A DNA stretch of 64,000 nucleotides from Solirubrobacter phytolaccae (GTDB taxonomy: Bacteria; Actinomycetota; Thermoleophilia; Solirubrobacterales; Solirubrobacteraceae). The position numbers were made by a program, and so were the translations under genes. Positions 8,482 to 16,033 of this stretch are shown here, in pieces. The notes below the pieces were generated by a model that saw nothing but the letters and a program-made list of their open reading frames with translations, made no database searches and was not told where the DNA came from. Numbering within the stretch: the first letter of the stretch is position 1; each line of letters starts with the position of its first letter. Where the stretch lies: positions 1-64,000 of the forward strand of contig NZ_JAPDDP010000002.1 in NCBI RefSeq assembly GCF_027587195.1, read 5' to 3'.

Positions 8482-9066
8482 ATGCCGACCGCCTCCAGCC
8501 GCAGCGAGCGTCCGGCCTTGACCCGCGACGCGATCGTGGCCAAGGCGGTCGAGATCGCCGACGCGGAAGGGCTCGACGCGGTCTCCATCCGGCGCCTGGC
8601 CGCCGACCTCCCGGCGCGGCCGATGAGCCTCTACAACCACATCACCGACAAGCAGGAGCTCGTCGGCCTGATGCTCGACCGGATCATCGACGAGGGCCTG
8701 ATCGGCGACGCGCTCTCCCCCGACTGGCGCGAGGCGATGCGCCAGATCGCCCGCTCCGCCCGCGCCGCCGCCGAGCGCCACCCCTGGCTCACGATCGGCC
8801 TCGGCGCCACCCGCGCGCAGCGCGAGAGCTTCCACCGCCATCACGAGGAGTCGCTGCGCGCGCTCGCCGGCCTCCGCGCGTCCGACGCCGACAAGCGCCG
8901 CCTGCTGCTCGCGGTCGACTCCTTCACCTGGGGCCACGTCGCGATGGAAGCCGCCCGCCGCTCCGAGGCCCTGGCCGCCATGCAGATCCCGGATGACGGC
9001 TTCGAAGTCGGCCTGGAGTGGATCCTCGCGGGCGCCGCCGCGGCGCTCGGCGAGCCGCCCCTTTAG
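8482..9066 (+). CDS. TetR-family repressor of the MFS exporter
   Basis: A 194-residue protein. Its N-terminal helix-turn-helix (about residues 13-60; AIVAKAVEIADAEG...SIRRLAADL...LYNHITDKQEL) is typical TetR. The C-terminal ligand domain resembles the TetR_C group with WREAMRQIARSARAAAERHPWL and a conserved HHEESLRAL stretch. It starts 20 bp after the second of two palindromic operators shared with the divergent exporter gene, so it probably represses both itself and the exporter and is released by the exported drug. The stop codon overlaps the stop of the convergent arsC by 4 bp. Confidence 0.9.
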   Translation: MPTASSRSERPALTRDAIVAKAVEIADAEGLDAVSIRRLAADLPARPMSLYNHITDKQELVGLMLDRIIDEGLIGDALSPDWREAMRQIARSARAAAERHPWLTIGLGATRAQRESFHRHHEESLRALAGLRASDADKRRLLLAVDSFTWGHVAMEAARRSEALAAMQIPDDGFEVGLEWILAGAAAALGEPPL

Positions 9067-9455
9067 AGCTCGTCCAGCAGCGCGCGGACCCGCGCGCTGA
9101 TCTCGTCGCGCGTTGCCCGGACCTCGTCGAGCGGGCGGCCCTTCGGGTCGGGGAGGTCCCAGTCGACGTAGCGCTTGCCCGGGATGTACGGGCACGTGTC
9201 GCCGCAGCCCATGGTCACGACGAGGTCAGCCCGCGCCGCCAACTCGTGCGTGAGCCGCTGCGGGCGGCGATCGGCGATGTCGACGCCGAGCTCGGCCATG
9301 GCGGCCACGACCTCGGGATGGACATGCCCCTCGGGGTCGGCGACGCTGCCGGCGGACTCCGCCGTGTGACGGCCGGCGGCGGCGTGCTCGAACAGCGCCT
9401 GGCTCATCTGCGAGCGGCCGGCGTTGTGGAGGCAGACGAACAGGACGTGGCTCAT
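9063..9455 (-). CDS. arsC: Arsenate reductase, low-molecular-weight phosphatase type
   Basis: A 130-residue protein with the phosphatase-like active site CLHNAGRS (Cys8 to Arg14, C-x5-R) at the N-terminus. Further cysteines in VTMGCGDTCPYIPGK are the candidate redox partners of thioredoxin- or mycothiol-dependent ArsC, followed by the conserved DWDLPDPKGRP loop. It reduces cytoplasmic arsenate to arsenite. Its start overlaps the end of aqpS by 4 bp, so the two are cotranscribed. In this island the reduced product can leave through AqpS or be methylated by ArsM. Confidence 0.95.
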   Translation of the reverse strand: MSHVLFVCLHNAGRSQMSQALFEHAAAGRHTAESAGSVADPEGHVHPEVVAAMAELGVDIADRRPQRLTHELAARADLVVTMGCGDTCPYIPGKRYVDWDLPDPKGRPLDEVRATRDEISARVRALLDEL

Positions 9456-10108
9456 GGATAGAGGGCTCGGATCAGGCCGAGCGCCAAGCCGGCGCCGGCG
9501 AGTTGGGCGAGGATGAACGTCGGGACCGAGGCCGGGGCGATGCCGGCGAACGTGTCCGAGAGCGTGCGGCCGATCGTGATCGCGGGGTTGGCGAAGCTGG
9601 TCGAGCTGGTGAACCAGTAGGCCGCGCCGATGTAGGCGCCGACCGCGGCGGGGACGGTCGCGAGCCGGCTTGTGCGGGCGAGGCTGAAGATCACCAGCAG
9701 CAGCCCCGCGGTCGCGACGACCTCGGCGAGCAGGTGCGGCCCGCTCGCGCGGTGGTGCTCGGAGACGCTGATCGCGGCGAGGCCGAACATGCCGTTCGCG
9801 AGCACCGCGCCGGACGCGCAGCCCACGATCTGCACGGGGATGTACGCGGCGACGTCACGCCAGGGCCTGCCGCCGAGCGCCGCGTCGACGAGCGAGACGA
9901 CCGGATTGAAGTGCGCGCCCGAGACCGGGCCGAAGATCAGGATCAGCGCGTACAGGCCCGCGGCGGTCGCGGCCGCGTTCTCGAGCAGCTGCAGCCCGAC
10001 GTCGTCGGACAGCCGCTGGGCGGCGATCCCCGACCCGATCACGAGCGCGGCCAGTAGCGCGCTGCCGAGGAACTCGGCGAGCAGGCGTCTCGGAAGCGGC
10101 GCGGTCAC
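9452..10108 (-). CDS. aqpS: Aquaglyceroporin of the arsenic operon
   Basis: A 218-residue MIP-family channel. The two half-helix pore motifs are HFNPVVS (about residue 67) and FANPAITIG (about residue 172), with about six membrane segments. In place of ArsB or Acr3, some bacteria use an aquaglyceroporin that lets arsenite run out down its gradient after ArsC has reduced arsenate; the coupling of this gene to arsC by a 4-bp overlap fits that scheme. It is divergent from arsR-arsM and starts 10 bp from a symmetrical dyad that is probably the ArsR operator. Glycerol or other metalloids could also be substrates. Confidence 0.9.
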   Translation of the reverse strand: MTAPLPRRLLAEFLGSALLAALVIGSGIAAQRLSDDVGLQLLENAAATAAGLYALILIFGPVSGAHFNPVVSLVDAALGGRPWRDVAAYIPVQIVGCASGAVLANGMFGLAAISVSEHHRASGPHLLAEVVATAGLLLVIFSLARTSRLATVPAAVGAYIGAAYWFTSSTSFANPAITIGRTLSDTFAGIAPASVPTFILAQLAGAGLALGLIRALYP

Positions 10109-10117
10109 GGGTTGGAG

Positions 10118-10149
10118 CCTATTCCATTGACAAACGTCACTTCAATAGG
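10118..10149. promoter_or_regulatory. Candidate ArsR operator with embedded -35 element
   Basis: A 32-bp dyad: CCTATT, 4 nt, TGAC, 4 nt centre, GTCA, 4 nt, AATAGG, with both halves perfect and equally spaced. It lies between the divergent aqpS-arsC and arsR-arsM operons. A consensus TTGACA (10127-10132) inside it can serve as the -35 box towards arsR, so bound ArsR would block transcription. The AT content is high for this genome. Confidence 0.75.
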
Positions 10150-10162
10150 TAGTTGTAAATAG

Positions 10163-10516
10163 ATGGCTGTCGATCTGGAGCTCGCACCGAAGACCAAGCG
10201 CCCGGCGGGTGAGCCGTGCTGCGAGCCGGTCGTCTATCCCGACATCGACCGCGAACGTGCCGCGCGTATGGCCGAAGTGGCGAAGGCGCTCGGTGACCCG
10301 GTCCGCCTCCAGCTCGTGGACGTCCTGCGCAAGCACGCCGGCAAGGTCTGCGTCTGCGAGCTCGTGCCGCTGTTCGACATCTCCCAGCCCACCCTCTCGC
10401 ACCACCTCAAGAAGCTCCGCGACGCGGGCATCGTGGACAGCGAGCGCCGCGGGCTGTGGGCCTACTACTACGTCCTCCCCGACGCACTGCAGGAGCTGAC
10501 CGCATGGCTGAGCTGA
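10163..10516 (+). CDS. arsR: ArsR-family metalloid-responsive repressor
   Basis: A 117-residue winged-helix protein: LGDPVRLQLVDVLRKHAGKVCVCELVPLF then SQPTLSHHLKKLRDAGIV. Cysteines in KVCVCEL at the start of the recognition region, plus an N-terminal Cys-Cys pair (EPCCEP), are candidate arsenite ligands. It should repress both divergent operons and release DNA on arsenite binding. The ATG lies 13 bp after the dyad operator, giving a very short leader. Its end overlaps arsM by 13 bp, so the two are translationally coupled. Confidence 0.95.
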   Translation: MAVDLELAPKTKRPAGEPCCEPVVYPDIDRERAARMAEVAKALGDPVRLQLVDVLRKHAGKVCVCELVPLFDISQPTLSHHLKKLRDAGIVDSERRGLWAYYYVLPDALQELTAWLS

Positions 10517-11277
10517 CCAACCCCGACGAGCTGCGCGAGACCGTTCGTGCCCGGTACGCCGCCGCGGCGGTCGCCACCACCTCCACGGAGGGCGGCGGCT
10601 GTTGCGGGCCCGACGCAGCCGTGATCACCGACGAGCAGGCCGAGCTGTTCGGCCGCGGGCTGTACGCCGACGGCGACCAGGAGGAGCTCCCGGAAGCGGC
10701 GCTCATCGCCTCGCTCGGCTGCGGCAACCCGACCGCGATGGCCGACCTGCGCGACGGCATGACCGTCCTCGACCTCGGCTCCGGCGGCGGCATCGACGTG
10801 CTCCTCTCCGCCCGTCGTGTCGCGCCGTCCGGCACCGCCTACGGGCTCGACATGACCGACGAGATGCTCGCGCTCGCCCGGGCCAACCAAGCGAAGTCCG
10901 GCGTCACCAACGTGCACTGGCTCAAGGGCCAGATCGAAGCGATCCCGCTCCCGGCCGAGAGCGTCGACGTCGTCCTCTCCAACTGCGTCGTCAACCTCTC
11001 CACCGACAAGCCCACGGTGCTGCGCGAGGCCGCCCGTGTGCTGAAGCCCGGCGGCGCCTTCGCCATCTCGGACGTGATCGCCGACCCCGACATGGACGCC
11101 GCCACCCGCGAGGACATGCAGCAGTACGTCGGCTGCATCGCGGGCGCGCTGACGCGGGACGAGTTCGAGCGCTACCTCGCCGACGCGGGCTTGGTCGACA
11201 TCGAGATCACCGAGACGCACCGCGTGCACGAGTCCGCCGGTTCCGCGATCATCAAGGCGCGCAAGCCGCCGCTCTAG
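10504..11277 (+). CDS. arsM: Arsenite S-adenosylmethionine methyltransferase
   Basis: 257 residues from ATG 10504, which lies inside the 3' end of arsR. The SAM-binding motif is [12 protein letters not shown] (about residues 88-99). Cysteines expected for arsenite binding are present: Cys33/34 (GGGCCGP), Cys73 (LGCGNPTA), Cys161 (LSNCVVNLS) and Cys211 (YVGCIAGAL). The enzyme methylates As(III) to mono-, di- and trimethyl forms, some volatile. Within this island it supplies a second route for removing arsenite besides AqpS. There is no arsB or acr3 nearby. Confidence 0.94.
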   Translation: MAELTNPDELRETVRARYAAAAVATTSTEGGGCCGPDAAVITDEQAELFGRGLYADGDQEELPEAALIASLGCGNPTAMADLRDGMTVLDLGSGGGIDVLLSARRVAPSGTAYGLDMTDEMLALARANQAKSGVTNVHWLKGQIEAIPLPAESVDVVLSNCVVNLSTDKPTVLREAARVLKPGGAFAISDVIADPDMDAATREDMQQYVGCIAGALTRDEFERYLADAGLVDIEITETHRVHESAGSAIIKARKPPL

Positions 11278-11287
11278 GATCGGCCGG

Positions 11288-11626
11288 ATGTCCGAGCCGG
11301 TCTGCCCTTCCTGTGCCAGCGAGCACACCTACGAGCTCAACGGTCTCCTCGTGTGCTCCATGTGCGCCCACGAGTGGTCGCCGGACGCCGAGACCGAGGC
11401 CGAGCCGGTCATCCGCGACGCCGTCGGCAACGTGCTCGCCGACGGCGACACGGTGACGGTCGTCAAGGCGCTCAAGGTCAAGGGCAGCGCGAGCGGCATC
11501 AAGGCCGGCACGAAGGTCCGCAACATCCGGCTCGTCAACGGCGTCGGCGACCACGACATCGATTGCAAGGTCGACGGCATCGGCCCGATGCAGCTCAAGT
11601 CGAGCGTCGTCAAGAAGCTGTCGTAG
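11288..11626 (+). CDS. PhnA/YjdM-type zinc-ribbon protein
   Basis: A 112-residue protein. An N-terminal zinc ribbon (CPSC at residues 6-9 and CSMC at 23-26) is followed by the PhnA domain ([23 protein letters not shown]...[12 protein letters not shown]...[22 protein letters not shown]). It is full length for the YjdM/PhnA family. Despite the old name, these are not proven phosphonoacetate hydrolases; the exact role is unclear. It lies 10 bp after arsM and could be read through from that operon, though no arsenic role is known. A hairpin follows its stop codon. Confidence 0.9.
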   Translation: MSEPVCPSCASEHTYELNGLLVCSMCAHEWSPDAETEAEPVIRDAVGNVLADGDTVTVVKALKVKGSASGIKAGTKVRNIRLVNGVGDHDIDCKVDGIGPMQLKSSVVKKLS

Positions 11627-11628
11627 CG

Positions 11629-11647
11629 CTCACCCCTCAGGGGTGAG
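11629..11647 (+). terminator. Hairpin after the YjdM-like gene
   Basis: CTCACCCC, TCA loop, GGGGTGAG: a perfect 8-bp stem 2 bp after the stop codon. There is no T-run. It directly abuts a second small dyad (GGTGA-TG-TCACC, 11647-11658), which could be an operator for the sulfatase operon instead. Confidence 0.5.
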
Positions 11648-11681
11648 GTGATGTCACCCGCTGCGGCGTGAGGCTGCGGCG

Positions 11682-13223
11682 ATGGCCGAAGACAAGCCGA
11701 ACATCCTCGTGATCTGGGGCGACGACATCGGGATCACGAACCTCAGTTGCTACAGCGACGGGCTGATGGGTTACCGCACGCCCAACATCGACCGGATCGC
11801 GGACGAGGGGATGCGATTCACCGACTCCTATGGCGAGCAGAGCTGCACCGCCGGGCGCTCGTCCTTCATCACCGGGCAGAGCGTGTACCGGACGGGGCTG
11901 AGCAAGGTCGGGATGCCCGGCGTCGACGTCGGCCTGCAGGCGGAGGACGTGACGATCGCGGAGCTGCTCAAGCCGCTGGGCTACGCGACCGGGCAGTTCG
12001 GCAAGAACCACCTCGGCGACCTGAACAAGTTCCTGCCGACCGCGCACGGGTTCGACGAGTTCTTCGGCAACCTCTACCACCTCAACGCGGAGGAGGAGCC
12101 CGAGGCGGCGAACTGGCCGTCGAAGGAGGAGTTCCCCGAGTTCAACCGGCGCTTCCGCCCGCGTGGCGTCATCCACTCGTGGGCGACCGAGGACGACGAC
12201 GCGACCGAGGACGCGCGCTTCGGCCGCGTCGGCCGTCAGCGCATCGAGGACACCGGGCCGCTCACCAAGAAGCGGATGGAGACGATCGACGACGAGGTGC
12301 TCGAGGTCGCCCAGGACTTCATCGGCCGCCAAGCCGCGGACGGCGCGCCGTTCTTCGTCTGGTTCAACACGACCCACATGCACTTCCGGACGCACACGAA
12401 GCCGGAGAGCCTCGGCCAGGCGGGGCGCTGGCAGTCGCCGTACCACGACACGATGATCGACCACGACCAGGTCGTCGGCGCGTTGCTGGACCAGCTCGAC
12501 GAGCTCGGCCTGGCCGACAACACGATCGTCGTCTACAGCACCGACAACGGGCCGCACATGAACACGTGGCCCGACGCGGGCATGACGCCGTTCCGGAGCG
12601 AGAAGAACACCAACTGGGAGGGCGCGTTCCGCATTCCCGAGCTAATCCGCTGGCCCGGCAAGATCGCCGCCGGCGTCGTCTCGAACGAGATCGTCCAGCA
12701 CCACGACTGGCTGCCGACGTTCCTGTCCGCCGCCGGCGATCCCGGGGTCGCGGACAAGCTCAAGGCCGGCCACACGATCGGCGACACGACCTTCAAGGTC
12801 CACATCGACGGCTACGACCTGCTGCCGTACCTGACCGGCGCGGCCGAGCACTCCCCGCGCAAGGGGGTCGTCTACTTCTCCGACGACGGCGACGTGCTCG
12901 CGCTCCGGTTCGACAACTGGAAGGTCGTCTTCATGGAGCAGCGCTGTCCCGGCACGCTGCAGGTGTGGGCGGAGCCGTTCGTGAATCTGCGCGTGCCCAA
13001 GCTCTACAACCTGCGCACGGACCCGTTCGAGCGCGCCGACATCACCTCGAACACCTACTACGACTGGCTCTTCGACAACGACTACCTGCTCCTCGCGGCC
13101 ACCCAGCTGGTCGCGCAGTTCCTGCAGACGTTCACGGAGTTCCCGCCACGCCAGAAGGCCGCCAGCTTCACGATCGACCAGGTCGTGGAGAAGCTCGAGT
13201 CGGTCATCACGTCCGGGCGATGA
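11682..13223 (+). CDS. Type I (formylglycine) sulfatase
   Basis: A 513-residue protein. The modified-cysteine motif is CTAGR (Cys55, in SCTAGRSSF), to be converted to formylglycine. Metal ligands are visible as WGDDIG (Asp14/15) and STDNGPH (about residue 287). No signal peptide is seen, so the protein is probably cytoplasmic. The last third has the FNLRVPKLYNLRTDPFERAD ending common to arylsulfatase-like proteins of about 500 residues. Substrate unknown. It leads a three-gene unit: its stop overlaps the HAD gene start (ATGA), and the formylglycine-generating enzyme that should activate it is the third gene. Confidence 0.93.
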   Translation: MAEDKPNILVIWGDDIGITNLSCYSDGLMGYRTPNIDRIADEGMRFTDSYGEQSCTAGRSSFITGQSVYRTGLSKVGMPGVDVGLQAEDVTIAELLKPLGYATGQFGKNHLGDLNKFLPTAHGFDEFFGNLYHLNAEEEPEAANWPSKEEFPEFNRRFRPRGVIHSWATEDDDATEDARFGRVGRQRIEDTGPLTKKRMETIDDEVLEVAQDFIGRQAADGAPFFVWFNTTHMHFRTHTKPESLGQAGRWQSPYHDTMIDHDQVVGALLDQLDELGLADNTIVVYSTDNGPHMNTWPDAGMTPFRSEKNTNWEGAFRIPELIRWPGKIAAGVVSNEIVQHHDWLPTFLSAAGDPGVADKLKAGHTIGDTTFKVHIDGYDLLPYLTGAAEHSPRKGVVYFSDDGDVLALRFDNWKVVFMEQRCPGTLQVWAEPFVNLRVPKLYNLRTDPFERADITSNTYYDWLFDNDYLLLAATQLVAQFLQTFTEFPPRQKAASFTIDQVVEKLESVITSGR

Positions 13224-14116
13224 GCCTCGCCTCCTGGAACGACGGCGCCGCACGCTCCGCGATCCTCGCCTACCTGGACGGGATCGCGGACGTCGACGCA
13301 GCCGACCGTGTGGCGGTCGTCGACAACGACGGCACGCTGTGGTGTGAGAAGCCCGCGTACATCCAGGCGTTCTTCCTGCTCGCGCGCCTGCACGAGCAGG
13401 CGGCGGCGGACCCCGAGCTGGCGAGCAGCCCCGTGGTGCAGGCGTTGCTCGCCAACGACCTCGCGGGGGCGGCTTCGCACGGGATGGGCGAGGTCGTGCG
13501 GGTGCTGATGAACACGCACGCGGACCTGACCACCGAGGAGTTCGACGTCGCCGTCGCGCACTGGCTCGCGGACTTCCGCCACCCGCGCTTCGGCTCGGGG
13601 TTCACCGGGCTCGTCTACGCGCCGATGCTCGAGCTGCTCGACCTGCTGCGCGAGCACGGGTTCCGCGTGTTCATCGTGACCGGCGGCGGGGTCGACTTCG
13701 TGCGCCCGGTCGCGCGGCAGCTCTACGGCGTGCAGCCGGACGACGTCGTCGGCTCCGCCGTGGAGGTCGAGTTCACGCGCCGCGACGGCCAGGTGGTGCT
13801 GTCGCGGACCGCGAAGCTCGCCGGTTCCCCGAACGAGGGTCCGCCGAAGGTGGTCAACATCCACGCCCGCATCGGCCGCCGGCCGCTCGTGGCGATCGGC
13901 AACAGCGCGGGCGACCGCGAGATGCTCGAGTACGCGCACACCGGGCCGCTCCCGTCGCTGTGCCTGGTCGTGGATCACGACGACGAGGCGCGCGAGTACA
14001 AGTACGGCGGCGAGGCGCTGACCAACCCCGACGCCGAGCCGATCGCGACGACGGCCGAGCGCTTCGGCTGGACCACGATCAGCATGCGCGACGACTGGAC
14101 CCGCGTCTTCGCGTGA
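13220..14116 (+). CDS. HAD-superfamily hydrolase in the sulfatase operon
   Basis: 298 residues from the ATG that overlaps the sulfatase stop. The HAD motifs are all visible: motif I VVDNDGTLW (nucleophile Asp35, general acid Asp37), motif II IVTGGG (about residue 153), a lysine in the NEGPPKVVNI stretch, and motif IV IGNSAGDREM (about residue 230). This is a phosphoserine-phosphatase-like member with an alpha-helical cap between motifs I and II. The natural substrate is unknown. Its constant coupling to a sulfatase and its maturase here suggests the substrate comes from the same sulfated or phosphorylated compound; that is inference. Confidence 0.88.
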   Translation: MSLASWNDGAARSAILAYLDGIADVDAADRVAVVDNDGTLWCEKPAYIQAFFLLARLHEQAAADPELASSPVVQALLANDLAGAASHGMGEVVRVLMNTHADLTTEEFDVAVAHWLADFRHPRFGSGFTGLVYAPMLELLDLLREHGFRVFIVTGGGVDFVRPVARQLYGVQPDDVVGSAVEVEFTRRDGQVVLSRTAKLAGSPNEGPPKVVNIHARIGRRPLVAIGNSAGDREMLEYAHTGPLPSLCLVVDHDDEAREYKYGGEALTNPDAEPIATTAERFGWTTISMRDDWTRVFA

Positions 14117-14955
14117 AGCCGATCTCCGCGACGACGTTCCGGATGGGCTCGGACGTCCACTACCCCGACGAGGCGCCCGCGCGTGCGGTGACCGTGGGTG
14201 CGTTCTCGATTGCCGCGCATGCCGTCACGAACCGCGAGTACGCCGCGTTCGTGGCGGCGACCGGCTACCTGACCGTGGCCGAGCGCCCGCTCGACCCCTC
14301 CGACTTCCCGGGTGCTCCGGTCGAGAACCTGCAGCCGGGCTCGATGGTGTTCGTCGGCGCGCCCGGCCCGGTGGACCTCCGCCACCTCAGCCAGTGGTGG
14401 GCCTGGACGCCGGGCGCGTCCTGGCGGCATCCTCTCGGCCCGACGTCGTCGCTCGACGGCCTGTCCGACCACCCCGTCGTGCACGTGGCCTACGAGGACG
14501 CGGATGCGTACGCGTCGTGGGCGGGACTGCGGTTGCCGACCGAGGCCGAGTGGGAGTGCGCCGCCCGCGGAGGCCTCGACGGCGCCGCCTACACCTGGGG
14601 CGACGAGCCCGAGCTTGCCGGCGAGCGCCGCGCGAACTACTGGCACGGCGACTTCCCCTGGCGCCCAGAGCCCGGCTACGGCACCACCGCGCCGGTCGGC
14701 TCCTTCTCGCCCAACGCTTTCGGCCTCTTCGACATGGCCGGCAACGTCTGGGAGTGGACCAGCGACTGGTACGGCGGCTCGCAGGACGCGAGCCTCGACC
14801 CCGGCCAGCCCCAGTTCGCCGTCCCGCGCAAAGTCGTCAAGGGCGGCTCGTTCCTCTGTGCCGACACCTACTGCCTGCGCTACCGCCCGGCCGCCCGCCG
14901 ACCGCAGATGATCGACACGGGCATGAGCCACGTCGGCTTCCGCTGCGCCGTGTAG
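14113..14955 (+). CDS. Formylglycine-generating enzyme (SUMF1-type sulfatase maturase)
   Basis: 280 residues from GTG 14113, which overlaps the HAD stop (GTGA). The family signature is clear: FRMGSD at the start, VTNREYAAFV, LRLPTEAEWECAARGG, GNVWEWTSDWY and GGSFLCADTYCLRYRPAARRP. Cys249 and Cys254 (C-x4-C) correspond to the copper-binding active-site pair, so the enzyme should be a functional aerobic FGE rather than an inactive paralogue. It oxidises the CTAGR cysteine of the sulfatase two genes upstream. The dedicated coupling of substrate and maturase in one operon supports activity of both. Confidence 0.94.
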   Translation: MKPISATTFRMGSDVHYPDEAPARAVTVGAFSIAAHAVTNREYAAFVAATGYLTVAERPLDPSDFPGAPVENLQPGSMVFVGAPGPVDLRHLSQWWAWTPGASWRHPLGPTSSLDGLSDHPVVHVAYEDADAYASWAGLRLPTEAEWECAARGGLDGAAYTWGDEPELAGERRANYWHGDFPWRPEPGYGTTAPVGSFSPNAFGLFDMAGNVWEWTSDWYGGSQDASLDPGQPQFAVPRKVVKGGSFLCADTYCLRYRPAARRPQMIDTGMSHVGFRCAV

Positions 14956-14963
14956 TTCCTGCG

Positions 14964-14995
14964 TATAATGCATACCTGCAGCAATGTCGCAGGTA
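14964..14995 (+). promoter_or_regulatory. Promoter and autoregulatory operator of the AbiE-like locus
   Basis: A consensus -10 box TATAAT (14964-14969), rare in this GC-rich window, lies 14 bp before the antitoxin ATG (14984); no convincing -35 is seen. An inverted repeat TACCTGC-N9-GCAGGTA (14973-14995) spans the start codon. AbiEi antitoxins are known to repress their own promoter by binding inverted repeats, so this is the expected operator. Confidence 0.7.
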
Positions 14996-16033
14996 GATCA
15001 TTTCGCCAAGAGCTCAGGTCTCGCATTCGAACGCGAGGCCGCGCGTCGCATTCCGGAGCTGTTGGCGGATCTCCTCGACGAGCCGGTAAGTCGCTTCGAG
15101 CACGCGCCCGACGGCGGCGTGGATGTCGTCGCCCGAGACGACCGCGATCGCGTCTGGGCCTTCCAGGTGAAGAACAGCGGTGGCCCCGGCGCGGTGACCA
15201 GCGCGAGCGAGCGGCTGGCAGCCGCACCCGATGCGATCCCGGTGCTCGTGGTCCCCTACATGACCCCCGCGGGCGCGCGGACCGCGGCCGAGCGGAACAT
15301 CAACTGGCTGGACCTTGCCGGGAACGCGAGCATCCGTGCCGAGAACCTGTACCTCTCGCGCGAGGGCCGGCCGAGTGTCTTCAAGACGCCGGGGCGACCG
15401 TCATCTCCCTTCGCGCCGAAGAGCGCCCGGATTACCCGCGCGCTCCTCCAGGACCCACGGCGCTGGTGGCGCCAGAAGGGCCTCGCCGAGGTCACGGGGC
15501 TGGATGACGGAAGCGTGTCGCGGACCGTTCGGCGGCTCGATCAGGAGCAGCTGCTGGAGCGAGATGGGCACACGCTTCGCCCCGCCGATCCCGACACTTT
15601 GCTCGACGCCTGGACCGACGCGTATCGCTTCGACGCCCACGACGTCATCGTCGGCCACGCGTCCGGCTCCGGCATCGAGCTCACCCGAGACCTCAGCCAG
15701 CGATTGCGCGAGCTCGGCATTGCCCACGCCGCGACCGGCCTTCCGGCCGCCTGGCTTCTAGACCGGTTCGCGACGTTTCGGATAAGCACGATCTACGTCG
15801 ACGGCGATCCACGCGACGCAGCGGATCGTCTGGAGATCCGGCGCAACGAGCGCGGCGCCAACGTCCAGCTCGTCGGCCCGAACGACGCGGCCGTCATGGC
15901 GTTCCGGCGTGAGATCGACGGTGTGCCGATCGTGTCACCGGTTCAGGCCTACCTGGACCTCCGCGCGCTGCCCGAGCGAGCATCAGAAGCTGCGGAGCAC
16001 CTGCGCGAACAGCGACTCCTGTGGCCGGAGTGA
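14984..16033 (+). CDS. AbiEi-like antitoxin/regulator with N-terminal nuclease-like domain
   Basis: A 349-residue protein. The N-terminal 100 residues look like a PD-(D/E)xK fold: GGVDVVARDDRDRVWAFQVKNSG gives the Asp and the Q-x-K pair seen in Mrr-like enzymes. Then follow NWLDLAGNASIRAENLYLSREGR and a winged helix (about residues 150-195; LAEVTGLDDGSVSRTVRRLDQEQLLERDG). The C-terminal half matches the AbiEi-type antitoxin domain (PVQAYLDLRALPERASEAAEHLR). In type IV systems the antitoxin represses its operon and counters the AbiEii nucleotidyltransferase toxin. The toxin gene follows with a GTGA overlap but its frame is broken. Nuclease activity is untested inference. Confidence 0.78.
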   Translation: MSQVDHFAKSSGLAFEREAARRIPELLADLLDEPVSRFEHAPDGGVDVVARDDRDRVWAFQVKNSGGPGAVTSASERLAAAPDAIPVLVVPYMTPAGARTAAERNINWLDLAGNASIRAENLYLSREGRPSVFKTPGRPSSPFAPKSARITRALLQDPRRWWRQKGLAEVTGLDDGSVSRTVRRLDQEQLLERDGHTLRPADPDTLLDAWTDAYRFDAHDVIVGHASGSGIELTRDLSQRLRELGIAHAATGLPAAWLLDRFATFRISTIYVDGDPRDAADRLEIRRNERGANVQLVGPNDAAVMAFRREIDGVPIVSPVQAYLDLRALPERASEAAEHLREQRLLWPE

